From Gammaproteobacteria bacterium (lineage in GTDB: Bacteria; Pseudomonadota; Gammaproteobacteria; DSM-16500), in assembly GCA_031291175.1 (NCBI GenBank), contig JARLJO010000060.1:124001-188000 (forward strand): a stretch of 64,000 nt of DNA, in the 5' to 3' direction. A program made the translations under genes and the position numbers. Of the stretch, positions 27,353 through 38,343 are shown piece after piece (positions within the stretch are counted from its first letter, which is position 1; each line of letters begins with the position of its first letter). The notes beneath the pieces are model-generated. The model was given only the letters and a program-made list of their open reading frames with translations, had not been told where the DNA came from and ran no database searches.

Positions 27353-28831
27353 TTAGCTCCGTGTTACGGGTTCTTCTATCGGCGTCGCCACTGATTGTTT
27401 AGGGGCTGCCATTGCTTCCTTTAAATTGGATGCAGCCAAGTTAGCCGCCATAGCGCCAATGTTGCCCGCGCCTTGCATTAAGAGCACATCACCCCCACGC
27501 AATACATTGGCAAGGACGCCAGCTAATTGATCATGGCGCTCAATAAAATGCGGCGTGATGACACCTTTTTCCTGAATTTTTTGCGCGAGTGTTCTACCAT
27601 CAGCGCCTTCAATATAGGCTTCCCCTGCAGAATAAACGTCTAATAAAATCAATTCGTCTGGTATGGATAAGACCTCGGTAAAGTCGTTAAACAAATCGCG
27701 TGTTCGAGTATAGCGATGCGGTTGATAAACCATAACCAATCTACGCTCAGGCCAACTTTCACGAGCAGCTTGCAAAGTAGCCGCCACTTCGCGTGGATGA
27801 TGACCATAGTCATCAATCAAAGTGACATTGCCAGTTTCAACGAGAAAATCACCATAAATTTGGAAACGACGTCCAATGCCAGCAAATTTTTCTAAAGCGC
27901 GTTCAATCGCTTGATCTGATACTTTTAATTCGGTTGCAACCGCAATAGCCGCCAGTGCATTTAATACATTATGCTTGCCTGGCAAATTCAGTGTGATTTT
28001 TAAATCCGGCAATTTGCCTTGACGACGCTTCACAACAAAATGATTCTTCACACCGGTTTGAGAGATATCAACCGCTCTAAAATCGGCATCTTCTGACAAT
28101 CCATAAGTGAAAAATGGACGAGAAACTTCCGGCAACGTTTCACGAACAATGGGATCATCCACACACAGTACCGCCAAACCATAAAACGGCAACCGATGGA
28201 GAAATTCGACAAACGCATGACGCAATTCTGAGAAATCATTATTGTACGTGCCCATATGATCCGCATCGATGTTTGTCACAATCGAAATCATTGGTTTAAG
28301 GTATAAGAACGATGCATCACTCTCATCGGCTTCGGCCACCAAATAACGGCCACTTCCTAAACCGGCATTGGTGCCAACGCTATTCAAACGTCCACCAATC
28401 ACAAAAGTAGGATCAAGCCCCTCTTCTGCTAAAATACTGGTAACTAAACTTGTTGTAGTCGTTTTACCATGCGTTCCTGCAATGGCAATCCCGTAACGAA
28501 AACGCATTAACTCACCCAACATTTCAGCACGTGGCACAATAGGTATATGCCGCTCTCTTGCTGCTTTAAACTCAGGATTTTCCATATCGACAGCCGAAGA
28601 GCGCACGACCACATCGGCATTTTCAACGTTGAGCGCATCGTGACCCAAATAAATTTCGGCCCCCATTGCCCGCAATCGTTTGGTCAAGGCATTGTCTGAC
28701 AAGTCTGAGCCGGAGACTTTATATCCTTCACCGAGCAATACCTCAGCAATTCCCCCCATGCCCACTCCGCCGACGCCAACAAAATGCACATGCTTTATAC
28801 GACCCATCTCAAATGTCCAGTTCAACGGCAT
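27353..28831 (-). CDS. murC: UDP-N-acetylmuramate-L-alanine ligase
   Basis: 492 residues from ATG 28831, which overlaps murG by 10 nt and has GGGGAG just upstream; ATG 28807 (MGRIKHVHF) is an alternative. The nucleotide-sugar loop is [17 protein letters not shown], the ATP site is GTHGKTTTT, and the Mur ligase C-domain has [10 protein letters not shown] and YQPHRYTRT. It adds L-Ala to UDP-MurNAc. Confidence 0.95.
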   Translation of the reverse strand: MPLNWTFEMGRIKHVHFVGVGGVGMGGIAEVLLGEGYKVSGSDLSDNALTKRLRAMGAEIYLGHDALNVENADVVVRSSAVDMENPEFKAARERHIPIVPRAEMLGELMRFRYGIAIAGTHGKTTTTSLVTSILAEEGLDPTFVIGGRLNSVGTNAGLGSGRYLVAEADESDASFLYLKPMISIVTNIDADHMGTYNNDFSELRHAFVEFLHRLPFYGLAVLCVDDPIVRETLPEVSRPFFTYGLSEDADFRAVDISQTGVKNHFVVKRRQGKLPDLKITLNLPGKHNVLNALAAIAVATELKVSDQAIERALEKFAGIGRRFQIYGDFLVETGNVTLIDDYGHHPREVAATLQAARESWPERRLVMVYQPHRYTRTRDLFNDFTEVLSIPDELILLDVYSAGEAYIEGADGRTLAQKIQEKGVITPHFIERHDQLAGVLANVLRGGDVLLMQGAGNIGAMAANLAASNLKEAMAAPKQSVATPIEEPVTRS

Positions 28832-29907
28832 ATCTCCCCACAAATTTTGAATACTTTATCAGTTGCATCAATCCGGCGTAATTGATAAGCCGCTTGCGCC
28901 ATTGCATCACGCTGAATAGGCGAAGCTGCGAGCTCTCTCAATAATTTCGCCAGACCGTCTACGGTTAATGCGGTTTGCTGAATTAACAAAGCCGCGTGAT
29001 TTTTAACTAAATAGTTTGCGTTAGCAGTCTGATGATCATCAGCCGCATGCGGATAAGGCACTAAAATCGCCCCCAATCCAGCAGCGCAAAGCTCAGCGAT
29101 GGTTAAAGCACCCGCGCGACATAAGACAATATCAGCCCAAGCATAAGCTTTATCCATGTCTGTAATAAATGGCACTACCTCAGCGTCTACTTTTGCGCTT
29201 GCATAAGCTTTCAGTGTGTCGTCTAAATGCTTAGCGCCCGTCTGATGATACACTTTGGGACGCTCACTCAGTGATAATTCTGCCAACGCTTGTGGCACCA
29301 AATCATTAATGGCTGCAGCTCCTAAACTGCCACCTAACACCAACAAATGTAGCGGTTGATCTATTCTGTCCAGCCTTCTACTTTGAGGCGAAGGCAACTT
29401 TGCAATCTCGATCCTTACTGGGTTACCCGTTGCCACCGCTTTTCCATTGGCGGGAAATGTACCTGGAAACCCTTCCAAGACTTTCTTTGCAAAACGCGCT
29501 AGCCATTTATTGGTTAATCCCGCTTTGGCGTTTTGCTCATGAATAACGAGAGGATAACGTAAAAGCCAACTCGCAATACCACCAGGCCCACTCGCAAAAC
29601 CACCCATTCCCAATACGACATCCGGCTTTAATTGCCGAATGATTCGCAAGGATTGCATCACGGCCCAGAACAGACGAAATGGCGCTAAGGCTTTATTTAA
29701 AAACCCTTTTCCTCGCACACCGCTAATGGAGATGTAATGAATAGGTATTCCCGCCTCAGGCACTATACGCGCCTCAAGACCATTCTGTGTCCCTAACCAG
29801 TCAACAGTGACGCCTTGCTCGCGCAATAGCTTAGCCACAGCAAGCCCCGGAAACACATGTCCGCCGGTGCCACCCGCCATGATCAGCACTTTTTGTAATT
29901 TACCCAT
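28822..29907 (-). CDS. murG: UDP-GlcNAc:lipid I N-acetylglucosaminyltransferase MurG
   Basis: 361 residues. The N-terminal glycine loop [15 protein letters not shown] is present, then [23 protein letters not shown] and the donor-site [11 protein letters not shown]. It converts lipid I to lipid II on the inner face of the inner membrane. ATG 29907 overlaps the ftsW stop (TGATG) and AGGA precedes it. Confidence 0.96.
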   Translation of the reverse strand: MGKLQKVLIMAGGTGGHVFPGLAVAKLLREQGVTVDWLGTQNGLEARIVPEAGIPIHYISISGVRGKGFLNKALAPFRLFWAVMQSLRIIRQLKPDVVLGMGGFASGPGGIASWLLRYPLVIHEQNAKAGLTNKWLARFAKKVLEGFPGTFPANGKAVATGNPVRIEIAKLPSPQSRRLDRIDQPLHLLVLGGSLGAAAINDLVPQALAELSLSERPKVYHQTGAKHLDDTLKAYASAKVDAEVVPFITDMDKAYAWADIVLCRAGALTIAELCAAGLGAILVPYPHAADDHQTANANYLVKNHAALLIQQTALTVDGLAKLLRELAASPIQRDAMAQAAYQLRRIDATDKVFKICGEICR

Positions 29908-31079
29908 CAACGCAATCCTAATGCTATCATTCGGTTTTCATAGTCAATTCTTAATAATACCGCGATTGTAATACAATTGACCAGCAAACTGCTACCGCCA
30001 TAGCTCATTAATGGCAAAGTTAATCCCTTGGTGGGCAAAAGTCCTGAATTAACGCCAATACTGACCGCAAATTGAATCGCTATCCACAAACCAAAACCGT
30101 ACGCCACAAAACCAGCAAAATGCTGGCCTAAGCGCTGCGCCTTGCGCCCTATTACAAATATTCTTAGCACCAGAAAACTAAACAAAGCCACAATTACCAG
30201 CATACCGATTAATCCCAGCTCTTCTGCAATCACTGCAAATAAGAAGTCAGTATGCGCTTCAGGCAAATAAAATAATTTTTGAATACTCTTTCCTAGCCCG
30301 ACTCCAAACCATCCTCCACGTCCAAAGGCAATCAAAGACTGAGTCAACTGATAGCCACTACTAAAGGGATTAGCCCATGGATTTAAAAAAGAGGTTAAAC
30401 GATGTAAACGATAAGGGGCGGAAATCGCTAAAACAGACATCCCAACCATGACTATACTTAATAATGCCACAAAGTTTCGAAGACGCACGCCAGCCAAAAA
30501 CATCATGCCAAGCGTAGTGGACATAATTACCACCACCGCACCAAAATCAGGCTCTTTGAGTAGCAACACCGCAATCACACCCAGCAACGCCATGGGTTTC
30601 AAAAAACCCAAGAATGACGTCTGAAGGTCTTCATTATAACGCACAAGATATCCGGCCAGATAAATAACAAAAGCAAATTTCGCCAATTCAGAGACCTGAA
30701 TGCCAAAAATGCCCATGCCAATCCAGCGCATACTGCCATTCACCGAATGTCCAATTCCCGGGAATAAAACCACCGCCAGCAAAAACATAACGCCGATGAG
30801 TAAGACACCCCCCATCTTTTCCCATACTTCAATTTCGAATTGAACAACAATAGTGCCCAAGACTATGCCGATAATAAGGAAAACCAGTTGCTTATAAAGA
30901 TAATAAAAAGGTTGATGTAATTGCTGATCTGAAACGACAATAGAGGCCGATGCCACCATCAATAAACCTAAACCGACAATACTCACTAAACAAAATATTA
31001 ACCAACGATCATAGGGAGGCGGAGGAACCATAGCTCGCCTGGGTGCCGCGCGATGAATCATAGCTGGCTGCATTTTCAT
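29907..31079 (-). CDS. ftsW: Lipid II polymerase FtsW (SEDS family)
   Basis: 390 residues with about ten membrane helices. SEDS landmarks include GIQVSELAKFAFVIYLAGYL, KEPDFGAVVVI, the loop with YQLTQSLIAFGRGG and, near the end, LPLMSYGGSSL. It makes septal glycan strands with FtsI. ATG 31079 overlaps the murD stop (ATGA) with AGGAA upstream. Confidence 0.96.
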   Translation of the reverse strand: MKMQPAMIHRAAPRRAMVPPPPYDRWLIFCLVSIVGLGLLMVASASIVVSDQQLHQPFYYLYKQLVFLIIGIVLGTIVVQFEIEVWEKMGGVLLIGVMFLLAVVLFPGIGHSVNGSMRWIGMGIFGIQVSELAKFAFVIYLAGYLVRYNEDLQTSFLGFLKPMALLGVIAVLLLKEPDFGAVVVIMSTTLGMMFLAGVRLRNFVALLSIVMVGMSVLAISAPYRLHRLTSFLNPWANPFSSGYQLTQSLIAFGRGGWFGVGLGKSIQKLFYLPEAHTDFLFAVIAEELGLIGMLVIVALFSFLVLRIFVIGRKAQRLGQHFAGFVAYGFGLWIAIQFAVSIGVNSGLLPTKGLTLPLMSYGGSSLLVNCITIAVLLRIDYENRMIALGLR

Positions 31080-32413
31080 ATGAGTTCCTGAACAACCTCG
31101 GTAAATACATTGCCACGATGTTCAAAATTATTAAACATGTCAAAACTCGCACATGCCGGTGAAAGTAATACGCTGTCGCCAGAGACAGCAATCTTGGCTG
31201 CATGAATAATGGCCGCTTGCATACTATCAGCCAGTATCACATCCACCCTATCACTTAGCACACCCGCTAAAACCGGAGCTGCCTCACCAATCAATATCAC
31301 TGTTTTAACATATTTTGTAATGGCAGGAACTAAAGGTGAAAAATCTGCATTCTTGCCCACCCCTCCTGCGATTAAAACCAATTTTCCTTCAATTTCAGGG
31401 CCCAGGCCATCAATCGCAGCCAGCGTAGCGCCAACATTAGTTCCCTTAGAATCGTTATACCATCTGACGCCAGCGCGCTCTCGCACTAATTGGCAACGAT
31501 GAACCAAGCCTTTAAATTCGACTAATGTTTTTAGCATGGCATCCATCGGCAAGCCGAAACCATAGCCCAAAGCGAGTGCGGCGAGCGCATTAGCTTGATA
31601 ATGACGGCCTAAAATAGGCAACTCGCGAACGGGCATTAATGGCTTATCTTCAAAAGCCAAAAACATTACGCCATTTTTATTTAATAATCCAAACTCATCA
31701 TGACGTGGCTCTTGTAAAGTAAACTGCAATTTGCGCTGTTTGAATTGATCACCACAATCTGTCATCGGATCATCACGATTACAAACGGCAACCTCGCAAT
31801 CTGTATAAACACGGAGTTTAGCCTGCTGATACGCTTCTAACGTATCGTAGCGATCCATATGGTCCGGCGTCACATTTAAGACGATTGCGACCTTAGGCGC
31901 CAGGGTATAAGTCGTTTCTAACTGAAAGCTCGATAACTCTAAAACATACAAAGCAGGAGCGGGATCTGTTAATAAATCGAGCGCGGGAATACCAAGATTG
32001 CCGCCTACCTGGGCTTTCAGGTTTGCCGCTTCTGCCATCTTACCCACTAATGTTGTCACGGTGCTTTTTGCATTTGTGCCGGTAATAGCAATCACCGGCG
32101 CATTAACTGCTTTCGCAAATAATTCGATATCACCGATCACCGGTATGCCACGAGCTATCTGCTTGGCGATCGCGGGTTCACGCAGTGAAACACCCGGGCT
32201 CACAACTAATGTAGCCGCCTGGCTTAAAAAGTCATCATTTAATGGCCCTAATTGCACCGGAATAGTCGGATAAGTCTTTTTAAATTCGGCTAATTGTGGT
32301 GGATTAGGACGCGTATCAACCACAGCAACGGGGATATTACAGCCCGTTAAATAACGCACACAGGCATTACCTGTTGCGCCCATACCAATAACAATGTGCA
32401 AATTTTGTGACAT
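31076..32413 (-). CDS. murD: UDP-MurNAc-L-alanine:D-glutamate ligase
   Basis: 445 residues. The N-terminal loop is IGMGATGNACVRYL, the ATP-binding loop is TGTNAKSTVT near residue 112, then NVTPDHMDRYD and NDSKGTNVGAT. It adds D-Glu to UDP-MurNAc-L-Ala in the cytoplasm. It is 14 bp downstream of mraY and overlaps ftsW by 4 nt. In the ATP loop the usual GK[ST] is AKST (Asn-Ala-Lys-Ser-Thr), a mild variant also seen in other MurD proteins. Confidence 0.95.
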   Translation of the reverse strand: MSQNLHIVIGMGATGNACVRYLTGCNIPVAVVDTRPNPPQLAEFKKTYPTIPVQLGPLNDDFLSQAATLVVSPGVSLREPAIAKQIARGIPVIGDIELFAKAVNAPVIAITGTNAKSTVTTLVGKMAEAANLKAQVGGNLGIPALDLLTDPAPALYVLELSSFQLETTYTLAPKVAIVLNVTPDHMDRYDTLEAYQQAKLRVYTDCEVAVCNRDDPMTDCGDQFKQRKLQFTLQEPRHDEFGLLNKNGVMFLAFEDKPLMPVRELPILGRHYQANALAALALGYGFGLPMDAMLKTLVEFKGLVHRCQLVRERAGVRWYNDSKGTNVGATLAAIDGLGPEIEGKLVLIAGGVGKNADFSPLVPAITKYVKTVILIGEAAPVLAGVLSDRVDVILADSMQAAIIHAAKIAVSGDSVLLSPACASFDMFNNFEHRGNVFTEVVQELI

Positions 32414-32427
32414 ACCCTACTCCATTC

Positions 32428-33510
32428 CTAACGCAGCTTTAATGTCGCCAAACCACATAGTACTAAAATAAACGTAATAATCCAAAACCTGACGATGACT
32501 CGCGGCTCAGGCCACCCCTTCAACTCAAAATGATGATGAATAGGCGCCATCCGGAAAATACGTTTGCCAGTTAACTTAAATGAAGCCACCTGCAAAATAA
32601 CCGAAACGGTTTCCAGTACAAATACACCACCCATCAATAACAAAATCAACTCCTGGCGAACAATCACTGCAATGATGCCTAAGGCTGCCCCCAACGATAA
32701 GGCGCCCACATCACCCATAAACACTTGTGCGGGATAGGTATTAAACCATAAGAACCCGAGCCCAGCTCCAACCAAAGCCCCACAGAATACAACAATCTCA
32801 CCTGTGCCTGGCACATACGGAATGGCCAGGTAATTCGCAAAATTGATGTTACCAGTAGCATAGGCAAAAATCGCCAAAGCACCCGCCACCATCACCGCAG
32901 GTAAAATAGCCAATCCATCTAAACCATCCGTTAGATTCACGGCATTACTGGTACCAACGATCACAAAATAAGTCCAAATGATATAGAATGGACCTAAAGG
33001 CAATAACATATGCTTGAAAAAAGGAAAGACTAACTGTGTTTCGATGGGAAGATGTGCCGTGAAATATAAATAACCGGCCGCTGAAAAACCCAAAATCGAT
33101 TGGAACAAATACTTACGTTTAGCCGATAAACCACGACTATCTTTCAAGAACAGTTTTAAATAATCATCCCACCAGCCAATCGCGCCAAAACCTAATGTCA
33201 CGAATAACACTAACCACACATAGCGATTAGATAAATCACTCCACAACAAAGTACTCAAGGTAATCGCAATCAAAACTAAAGCACCCCCCATCGTTGGGGT
33301 ACCTGCTTTTGACATATGACTCTTTGGGCCCAACTCGCGAATCACTTGTCCTACATGATGCTGGCTCAATCGTCTTATCATCGTGGGACCCACCACCAAC
33401 GCTATGACTAGCGAAGTCAACGTACCTAAAATGGCACGCAAAGTGAGATACTGAAAAACGTGGAATACGTGGTAGTATTTTGCTAAATATTCACTAAGCC
33501 AAAAAAGCAT
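32428..33510 (-). CDS. mraY: Phospho-MurNAc-pentapeptide transferase
   Basis: 360 residues and ten membrane helices. The catalytic Asp clusters are visible: [18 protein letters not shown] and [12 protein letters not shown], with the late MAPIHHHFE metal/uridine loop. It makes lipid I from UDP-MurNAc-pentapeptide and undecaprenyl phosphate. GGAG lies 7 nt before the ATG. The gene that usually precedes it, murF, is missing; a 109-bp gap separates it from murE. Confidence 0.97.
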   Translation of the reverse strand: MLFWLSEYLAKYYHVFHVFQYLTLRAILGTLTSLVIALVVGPTMIRRLSQHHVGQVIRELGPKSHMSKAGTPTMGGALVLIAITLSTLLWSDLSNRYVWLVLFVTLGFGAIGWWDDYLKLFLKDSRGLSAKRKYLFQSILGFSAAGYLYFTAHLPIETQLVFPFFKHMLLPLGPFYIIWTYFVIVGTSNAVNLTDGLDGLAILPAVMVAGALAIFAYATGNINFANYLAIPYVPGTGEIVVFCGALVGAGLGFLWFNTYPAQVFMGDVGALSLGAALGIIAVIVRQELILLLMGGVFVLETVSVILQVASFKLTGKRIFRMAPIHHHFELKGWPEPRVIVRFWIITFILVLCGLATLKLR

Positions 33511-33619
33511 TAATCATCTCCAGAAGGTTGCTCTATTATTTATATTTTTCACTACTTCGATAATGCATAGATTGTAATTTGTTCCACCAACCTTCACACT
33601 TTTGCTGCTTTCTTACGAC

Positions 33620-35095
33620 TCACAAAAATTTTGCTACGTGCGCCACATCGCTAAATGGAATTTTAGTATCGCCAATTTGTTGATAGGTCTCAGCACCTTT
33701 ACCTGCCACCAAAATACAGTCACCTGCCTTCGCGCATTGTATAATGTCTTGAATCGCTTTAGAACGATCATGTTGCACAATTACTTTAGATGGATCCACA
33801 AAACCCTGCAAAATATCCGTCATAATTTGCTTCGGGTCTTCATGGCGCGGATTGTCATCGGTTACAACCACATAATCTGCATAATCTTCGGCTATTTTAG
33901 CCATGATTGGGCGTTTTCCTCTATCCCTGTCACCCCCACACCCAAAGAGACAATACAGCTTACCTTCGCAATGCTGACGTATTGCCAACAGTGCTTTTTC
34001 TAATGCATCTGGGGTATGCGAATAGTCCACGACCACCAGAGGCGTATCTTGTCCGCCCAAGGCTTCCATACGACCAGGAACAGGTTGCAAACCGGCAAGA
34101 GAGGCTAGCGCTGCTTCAAACGGCACACCCATCACACAAAGAGTCGTTAAGACCGCTAGGACATTACTTAAATTAAATTGGCCAATAAGCGATGTCTGTA
34201 ATTGTCCCTCCCCCCATGGGGTATGCACTACCGCGCTCAAACCCATTATGCTGGAATGCACTTTATCGGCAAATATGGTAGGAACAGACAACGACTCGGA
34301 TTGCTTAACACGATAAGCATAGATGTCTTGTGTCGCATGCAATGTTTGAATTAACGCTTGGCCAAAATCATCATCGGCGTTAATAACAGCATGCTGGAGT
34401 AGTGCATTATCATATAATCGCTTTTTGGCCGCACCATAGGTCGCCATATCACCATGATAATCTAGATGATCGCGGGTTAAATTGGTAAAAATAGCGACCT
34501 CGAAAGGAATATCATCCACACGTCCCTGATCCAGACTATGCGAAGACACCTCCATCGCAACCGCCTTAGCGCCCTGCGTAACAAAATCAGCAAAAATCGC
34601 TTGCAACGTAATAGCATCCGGCGTGGTTAAATTGGTTGGGTGAATGTTGCCATATAAGCCATTTCCTAAGGTACCAATCACACCACAAGTGATACCTTGT
34701 CGCGTCAAAGCGGCCGCCACAAAATGCGAGCAAGAGGTTTTACCGTTTGTACCACTGATACCCACAATCCGTAATGACTTTGCTGGGTATTGAAAAAAAC
34801 GTGCGGCAATTTTTCCTACTTGATGATTCAAGTTTTTGATGAAAATAATGGGCACATCACCTTGCCATACGACGGATGGATTCGCTGCATCCCCTTCTGA
34901 TAAGACGGCTTTCGCACCATTCAATATGGCCTTATCAATGAATTGACGACCATCTAGCTGAGTGCCAACACAAGCGAAGAATAAATCCCCCGCTTTGACA
35001 TGGCGGCTATCTAAAGTAAGCCCTGTAATATCACAATCCGCTTTTGGCGGTATTTCACAAAAATCATGTAGTAGAGCTGACAATGTTGTTTTCAT
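33620..35095 (-). CDS. murE: UDP-MurNAc-tripeptide synthetase (meso-DAP adding)
   Basis: 491 residues. The ATP loop GTNGKTS is at 115-121, with NLTRDHLDYHGDM and VDYSHTPDALEKA. The specificity motif DNPRHEDP marks addition of meso-diaminopimelate rather than lysine. It makes UDP-MurNAc-tripeptide. It follows ftsI by 3 bp. Confidence 0.96.
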   Translation of the reverse strand: MKTTLSALLHDFCEIPPKADCDITGLTLDSRHVKAGDLFFACVGTQLDGRQFIDKAILNGAKAVLSEGDAANPSVVWQGDVPIIFIKNLNHQVGKIAARFFQYPAKSLRIVGISGTNGKTSCSHFVAAALTRQGITCGVIGTLGNGLYGNIHPTNLTTPDAITLQAIFADFVTQGAKAVAMEVSSHSLDQGRVDDIPFEVAIFTNLTRDHLDYHGDMATYGAAKKRLYDNALLQHAVINADDDFGQALIQTLHATQDIYAYRVKQSESLSVPTIFADKVHSSIMGLSAVVHTPWGEGQLQTSLIGQFNLSNVLAVLTTLCVMGVPFEAALASLAGLQPVPGRMEALGGQDTPLVVVDYSHTPDALEKALLAIRQHCEGKLYCLFGCGGDRDRGKRPIMAKIAEDYADYVVVTDDNPRHEDPKQIMTDILQGFVDPSKVIVQHDRSKAIQDIIQCAKAGDCILVAGKGAETYQQIGDTKIPFSDVAHVAKFL

Positions 35096-35098
35096 GAT

Positions 35099-36892
35099 TT
35101 ATCTATCCGAGGCACTATCAAAAGGATCCAATTCTGAATCAGACAACATTTTCTTTTGGGGCGTAGCGATGGCTTGTTTTAGGGGCACCGCCTCTTTTGC
35201 TTGACCGACATCATCTATATTATCGGGCGGAACATTTAAAATACGCAAAGCACCTTCCATGATCTTTTCAAAAATAGGCGCGGAAACCGTACCACCTAAA
35301 TGATATTTACCTTGAGGATCATGAATAATCACTGCGACAACCAAGCGAGGATTCGTGACAGGTGCAATACCAACAAAAGAAGAAGTGAAGCGATGCTTCT
35401 CATAACCGTGCGCGCCCGCTATACCCGCAGTACCCGTTTTGCCCGCTACGCGATAACCTGGCACCCGAGCATGATTACCGGTTGCGCCTTTTGCAGTAGT
35501 GACCGTCTCCAACAATGCCAGCATTTCCGCCGCCACCTTCGGATCCATTACTCGTTCACCTATCGGCGACTTATCCAACTTTAATAAAGAAGTCGGCAAC
35601 TTCATCCCTTTATTGGCAAAAATAGAATAAGCCTGGGCCAACTGCAGAGGAGTCACGGAAATACCATATCCAAATGCCAGTGTCGCGACAGCAAAAGGTT
35701 TCCACTCAGTACGTTTAACCAAAGAGCCTCCCTGTTCACCAGGAAATCCCACGTTGGTGGTTTCACCAAAGCCCACTCGATGTAAAAGACCATATAGCTG
35801 TTCTGGCGGTAAAGACAGAATGACTTTCGTCACACCCACGTTACTCGATAACTGTAAGATCTGGGCGATGCTAATCGTACCATTATCATGCTCGTCTCGA
35901 ACCAGACTACGCCCAACTCGCATCCAGCCTGGCGCTGTGTCAACTTGGCTATCAGGATTAAACTTTCCACTATCCAATGCGGTCGCAATACTGAACGCCT
36001 TAATCGTCGAGCCAGGCTCAAAAGTATCAGTGACCGCTCGATTACGATAGGTATCACTATTATGACCGACACGATTATTGGGATTGAATGAAGGCTGATT
36101 AACCATCGCTAATATTTCGCCCGTTTTCACGTCCAGTACCACAATAGAACCCGATGCAGCCACGTTTTTTTCAACGCCTTCCATTAATTCGCGATAGGCC
36201 AGATACTGAATGCGTCTATCCATGCTAAGCACTAAATCGCTACCTGGTTTTTGTTCTTGCATCAATTGCACATCGGAAATGGAGCGACCTAATCGGTCTT
36301 TCACTACCATTTTTTTACCAGAAGTACCTGTGAGCCACTGATTATAAGTCAGCTCTAAACCTTCCTGACCTTTATCATCTACATTCGTAAAGCCCACCAC
36401 ATGGGCAGCCACTTCTGCTTCTGGATAATAGCGTTTGTATTCTTCTTGTAGGAATAAACCAGGAATCTTGAGCTTTTTAATTCTTTCAGCAAGCTCTGGA
36501 GAGACGCCTCGCTTTAGATAGATAAACTCATGGTGCTTGGCTTTATCATGTTGAATTTGCGCCTGTATCAAACCAGGCTTTGTGCCTAATAGTAAGGACA
36601 AAGATTTGATATTATCAGTCGCAGTAACAAAATCGTGGGGGTTCACCCAAATAGAATAGACCGATGTACTCACCGCTAACGGATAACCGTTTCGGTCTGT
36701 GATCATGCCACGAAAAGCGGGCGTGCTAACAACACGCAAGACTCTGACATCCCCTTGATGCTGTAAAAAACCTCGATTTAAAATAGTGAGATCAACAAGA
36801 CGGGCAATTAAACCGAATACAACCAAGAGAATTACAGAAAGTAATAAATAAAAACGCCAGGGAATAAAAGATATATGAAAAGTACGTTTCAC
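35099..36892 (-). CDS. ftsI: Septal peptidoglycan transpeptidase FtsI (PBP3)
   Basis: 597 residues. A short cytoplasmic start and one membrane helix (~13-36) are followed by the pedestal domain with RGMITDRNG, then the transpeptidase motifs Ser295-TIK, SSN at 349-351 and KTG at 485-487. The C-terminal tail of ~40 residues is charged and variable. It crosslinks septal peptidoglycan in the periplasm with FtsW. A 126-bp gap with a hairpin separates it from ftsL. Confidence 0.96.
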   Translation of the reverse strand: MKRTFHISFIPWRFYLLLSVILLVVFGLIARLVDLTILNRGFLQHQGDVRVLRVVSTPAFRGMITDRNGYPLAVSTSVYSIWVNPHDFVTATDNIKSLSLLLGTKPGLIQAQIQHDKAKHHEFIYLKRGVSPELAERIKKLKIPGLFLQEEYKRYYPEAEVAAHVVGFTNVDDKGQEGLELTYNQWLTGTSGKKMVVKDRLGRSISDVQLMQEQKPGSDLVLSMDRRIQYLAYRELMEGVEKNVAASGSIVVLDVKTGEILAMVNQPSFNPNNRVGHNSDTYRNRAVTDTFEPGSTIKAFSIATALDSGKFNPDSQVDTAPGWMRVGRSLVRDEHDNGTISIAQILQLSSNVGVTKVILSLPPEQLYGLLHRVGFGETTNVGFPGEQGGSLVKRTEWKPFAVATLAFGYGISVTPLQLAQAYSIFANKGMKLPTSLLKLDKSPIGERVMDPKVAAEMLALLETVTTAKGATGNHARVPGYRVAGKTGTAGIAGAHGYEKHRFTSSFVGIAPVTNPRLVVAVIIHDPQGKYHLGGTVSAPIFEKIMEGALRILNVPPDNIDDVGQAKEAVPLKQAIATPQKKMLSDSELDPFDSASDR

Positions 36893-36977
36893 GCGACTAC
36901 CAATCCTAAACCCACCATCCTCCTACCCTTATAACCCCGCTCTCCAAAAAACAGAGACATCAAATGAGGCTTAAAGA

Positions 36978-37009
36978 CCCTCTCCTGCTATTCGTAGCTA
37001 GCGAGAGGG
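36978..37009 (-). other. Hairpin in the ftsL-ftsI gap
   Basis: On the minus strand CCCTCTC-GCTA pairs with TAGC-AG-GAGAGGG (11 bp with a 2-nt bulge), followed by TCTTTAAG. The T run is weak, so it is more likely a processing or attenuation hairpin inside the dcw transcript than a full stop. Confidence 0.45.
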
Positions 37010-37018
37010 CCAATATCA

Positions 37019-37363
37019 TTAAAGGGGCTCTTTGCTATTAATAATGACTACCGATTTACCATCGGGTATTACCATTCCGAGTTTTTTCTCAGCGATAGTC
37101 TGCACACGGGCCTGCATCATCCACGTGCTCTTTTCCAGTAGCAACTGACCCCATTGTACATGGAGATGATCGCGCTCTACGAGGTTTTGTTGATAGCTCG
37201 CATTCATACTGCGTGTTGCGTTGGTGACATACACCATGCTCAATGCAGACGTCAGAATAGCCAGGAACAACACCAGGGTTGACAGCCGCGCTCTTGTTAA
37301 GAAAGCAGAAACGGCCCAGCCACGAGATAACACACCTTGATTGAATCGAGCTGCTGCGTTCAT
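37019..37363 (-). CDS. ftsL: Cell division protein FtsL
   Basis: 114 residues, with one membrane helix (~25-47, STLVLFLAILTSALSMVYV) followed by a heptad-like periplasmic coiled coil (RSMNASYQQNLVERDHLHVQ) and a conserved IAEKKLGM-type end. It forms a complex with FtsB and FtsQ that activates FtsWI. It overlaps rsmH by 4 nt. Confidence 0.88.
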   Translation of the reverse strand: MNAAARFNQGVLSRGWAVSAFLTRARLSTLVLFLAILTSALSMVYVTNATRSMNASYQQNLVERDHLHVQWGQLLLEKSTWMMQARVQTIAEKKLGMVIPDGKSVVIINSKEPL

Positions 37364-38313
37364 AGTAGCTTCTCCGCGATACGTAATATTGCACTGCGAG
37401 AACGTGGATTTGAAGCAGTTTCCGAATCACTTGGCTTGATTGCGCGCCCTTGACGCTTTAATCGTGGACGCCACATATCTTGGGTCACAGGCAAGCCTGG
37501 TGGGAAATCGCCTCCCCTTTCATGTTGCTGGATAAAACGTTTTACAATACGATCTTCTAAAGAATGAAAACTGATCACAACTAACTGTCCCCCCACCGCC
37601 AGGGCTTCCAAGCTTTGGGCCAAGGCTTCTTTCAAGTCATCTAATTCATGGTTAATCTCAATCCGAATCGCTAAAAAGCTGCGTGTTGCCGGATGTTTGC
37701 CTTTTTGCCATTTAGGAATCGCCGCAGAAACTATCTCTGATAACTGCTTGGTAGTCGTAATAGGCGAGATTTGGCGTTTTTCTACTATGGATCTTGCTAT
37801 ACGACGAGCGAACTTTTCTTCGCCGTACTCAAATAAGATTTTGACTAAAGCTTCTTCGCTAACGGTTGCAATATAAGTTGCAGCATCCATACCAGCTTCG
37901 GAATTCATGCGCATATCCAATTTACCGTCACGCATGAAGCTAAAACCACGATCTGCTTCATCTAATTGGGGGGAGGAAACGCCTAAATCGAATAAAATGC
38001 CATCCAACTTACCCATGAGCCCTTGCTTCTCCAGGACTTTTTGTAAATCGGTAAAAGAACCATGTTGGATCATAAAGCGTGAGTCACCAGCAAAACGTTG
38101 CTTGGCGAATGCAACAGCGGTAGGGTCTTTATCTAATGCAATCAATCTCCCATTAGGGCCTAACTGCTTTAAAATTTCGGATGCATGGCCACCGCGACCA
38201 AATGTGGCGTCGACATAAATACCGTCCGGTTTAATGGCAAAGTGTTCTATAACCTCAGCCAGCATAACCGGTAAGTGTTTATCTGTTTCTTCATTCATTC
38301 GACATGCCGCCAT
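37360..38313 (-). CDS. rsmH: 16S rRNA (cytosine1402-N4)-methyltransferase RsmH
   Basis: 317 residues. Motifs are HLPVMLAEV, the SAM loop DATFGRGGHA, FDLGVSSPQLDEADRGFSF, and a C-terminal SFHSLEDRIVKRF. It methylates N4 of C1402 in 16S rRNA; RsmI, also in this window, methylates the ribose of the same nucleotide. ATG 38313 has AGGAAGGGG upstream; a Met five codons later is the common family start. Confidence 0.95.
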   Translation of the reverse strand: MAACRMNEETDKHLPVMLAEVIEHFAIKPDGIYVDATFGRGGHASEILKQLGPNGRLIALDKDPTAVAFAKQRFAGDSRFMIQHGSFTDLQKVLEKQGLMGKLDGILFDLGVSSPQLDEADRGFSFMRDGKLDMRMNSEAGMDAATYIATVSEEALVKILFEYGEEKFARRIARSIVEKRQISPITTTKQLSEIVSAAIPKWQKGKHPATRSFLAIRIEINHELDDLKEALAQSLEALAVGGQLVVISFHSLEDRIVKRFIQQHERGGDFPPGLPVTQDMWRPRLKRQGRAIKPSDSETASNPRSRSAILRIAEKLL

Positions 38314-38343
38314 ATAAACCCCTTCCTAATGAGGGTCGGTATA

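Noticed and set aside
33511-33619. murF remnant between murE and mraY
   Set aside because: No frame in the gap shows Mur ligase C-terminal motifs, so decay cannot be claimed.
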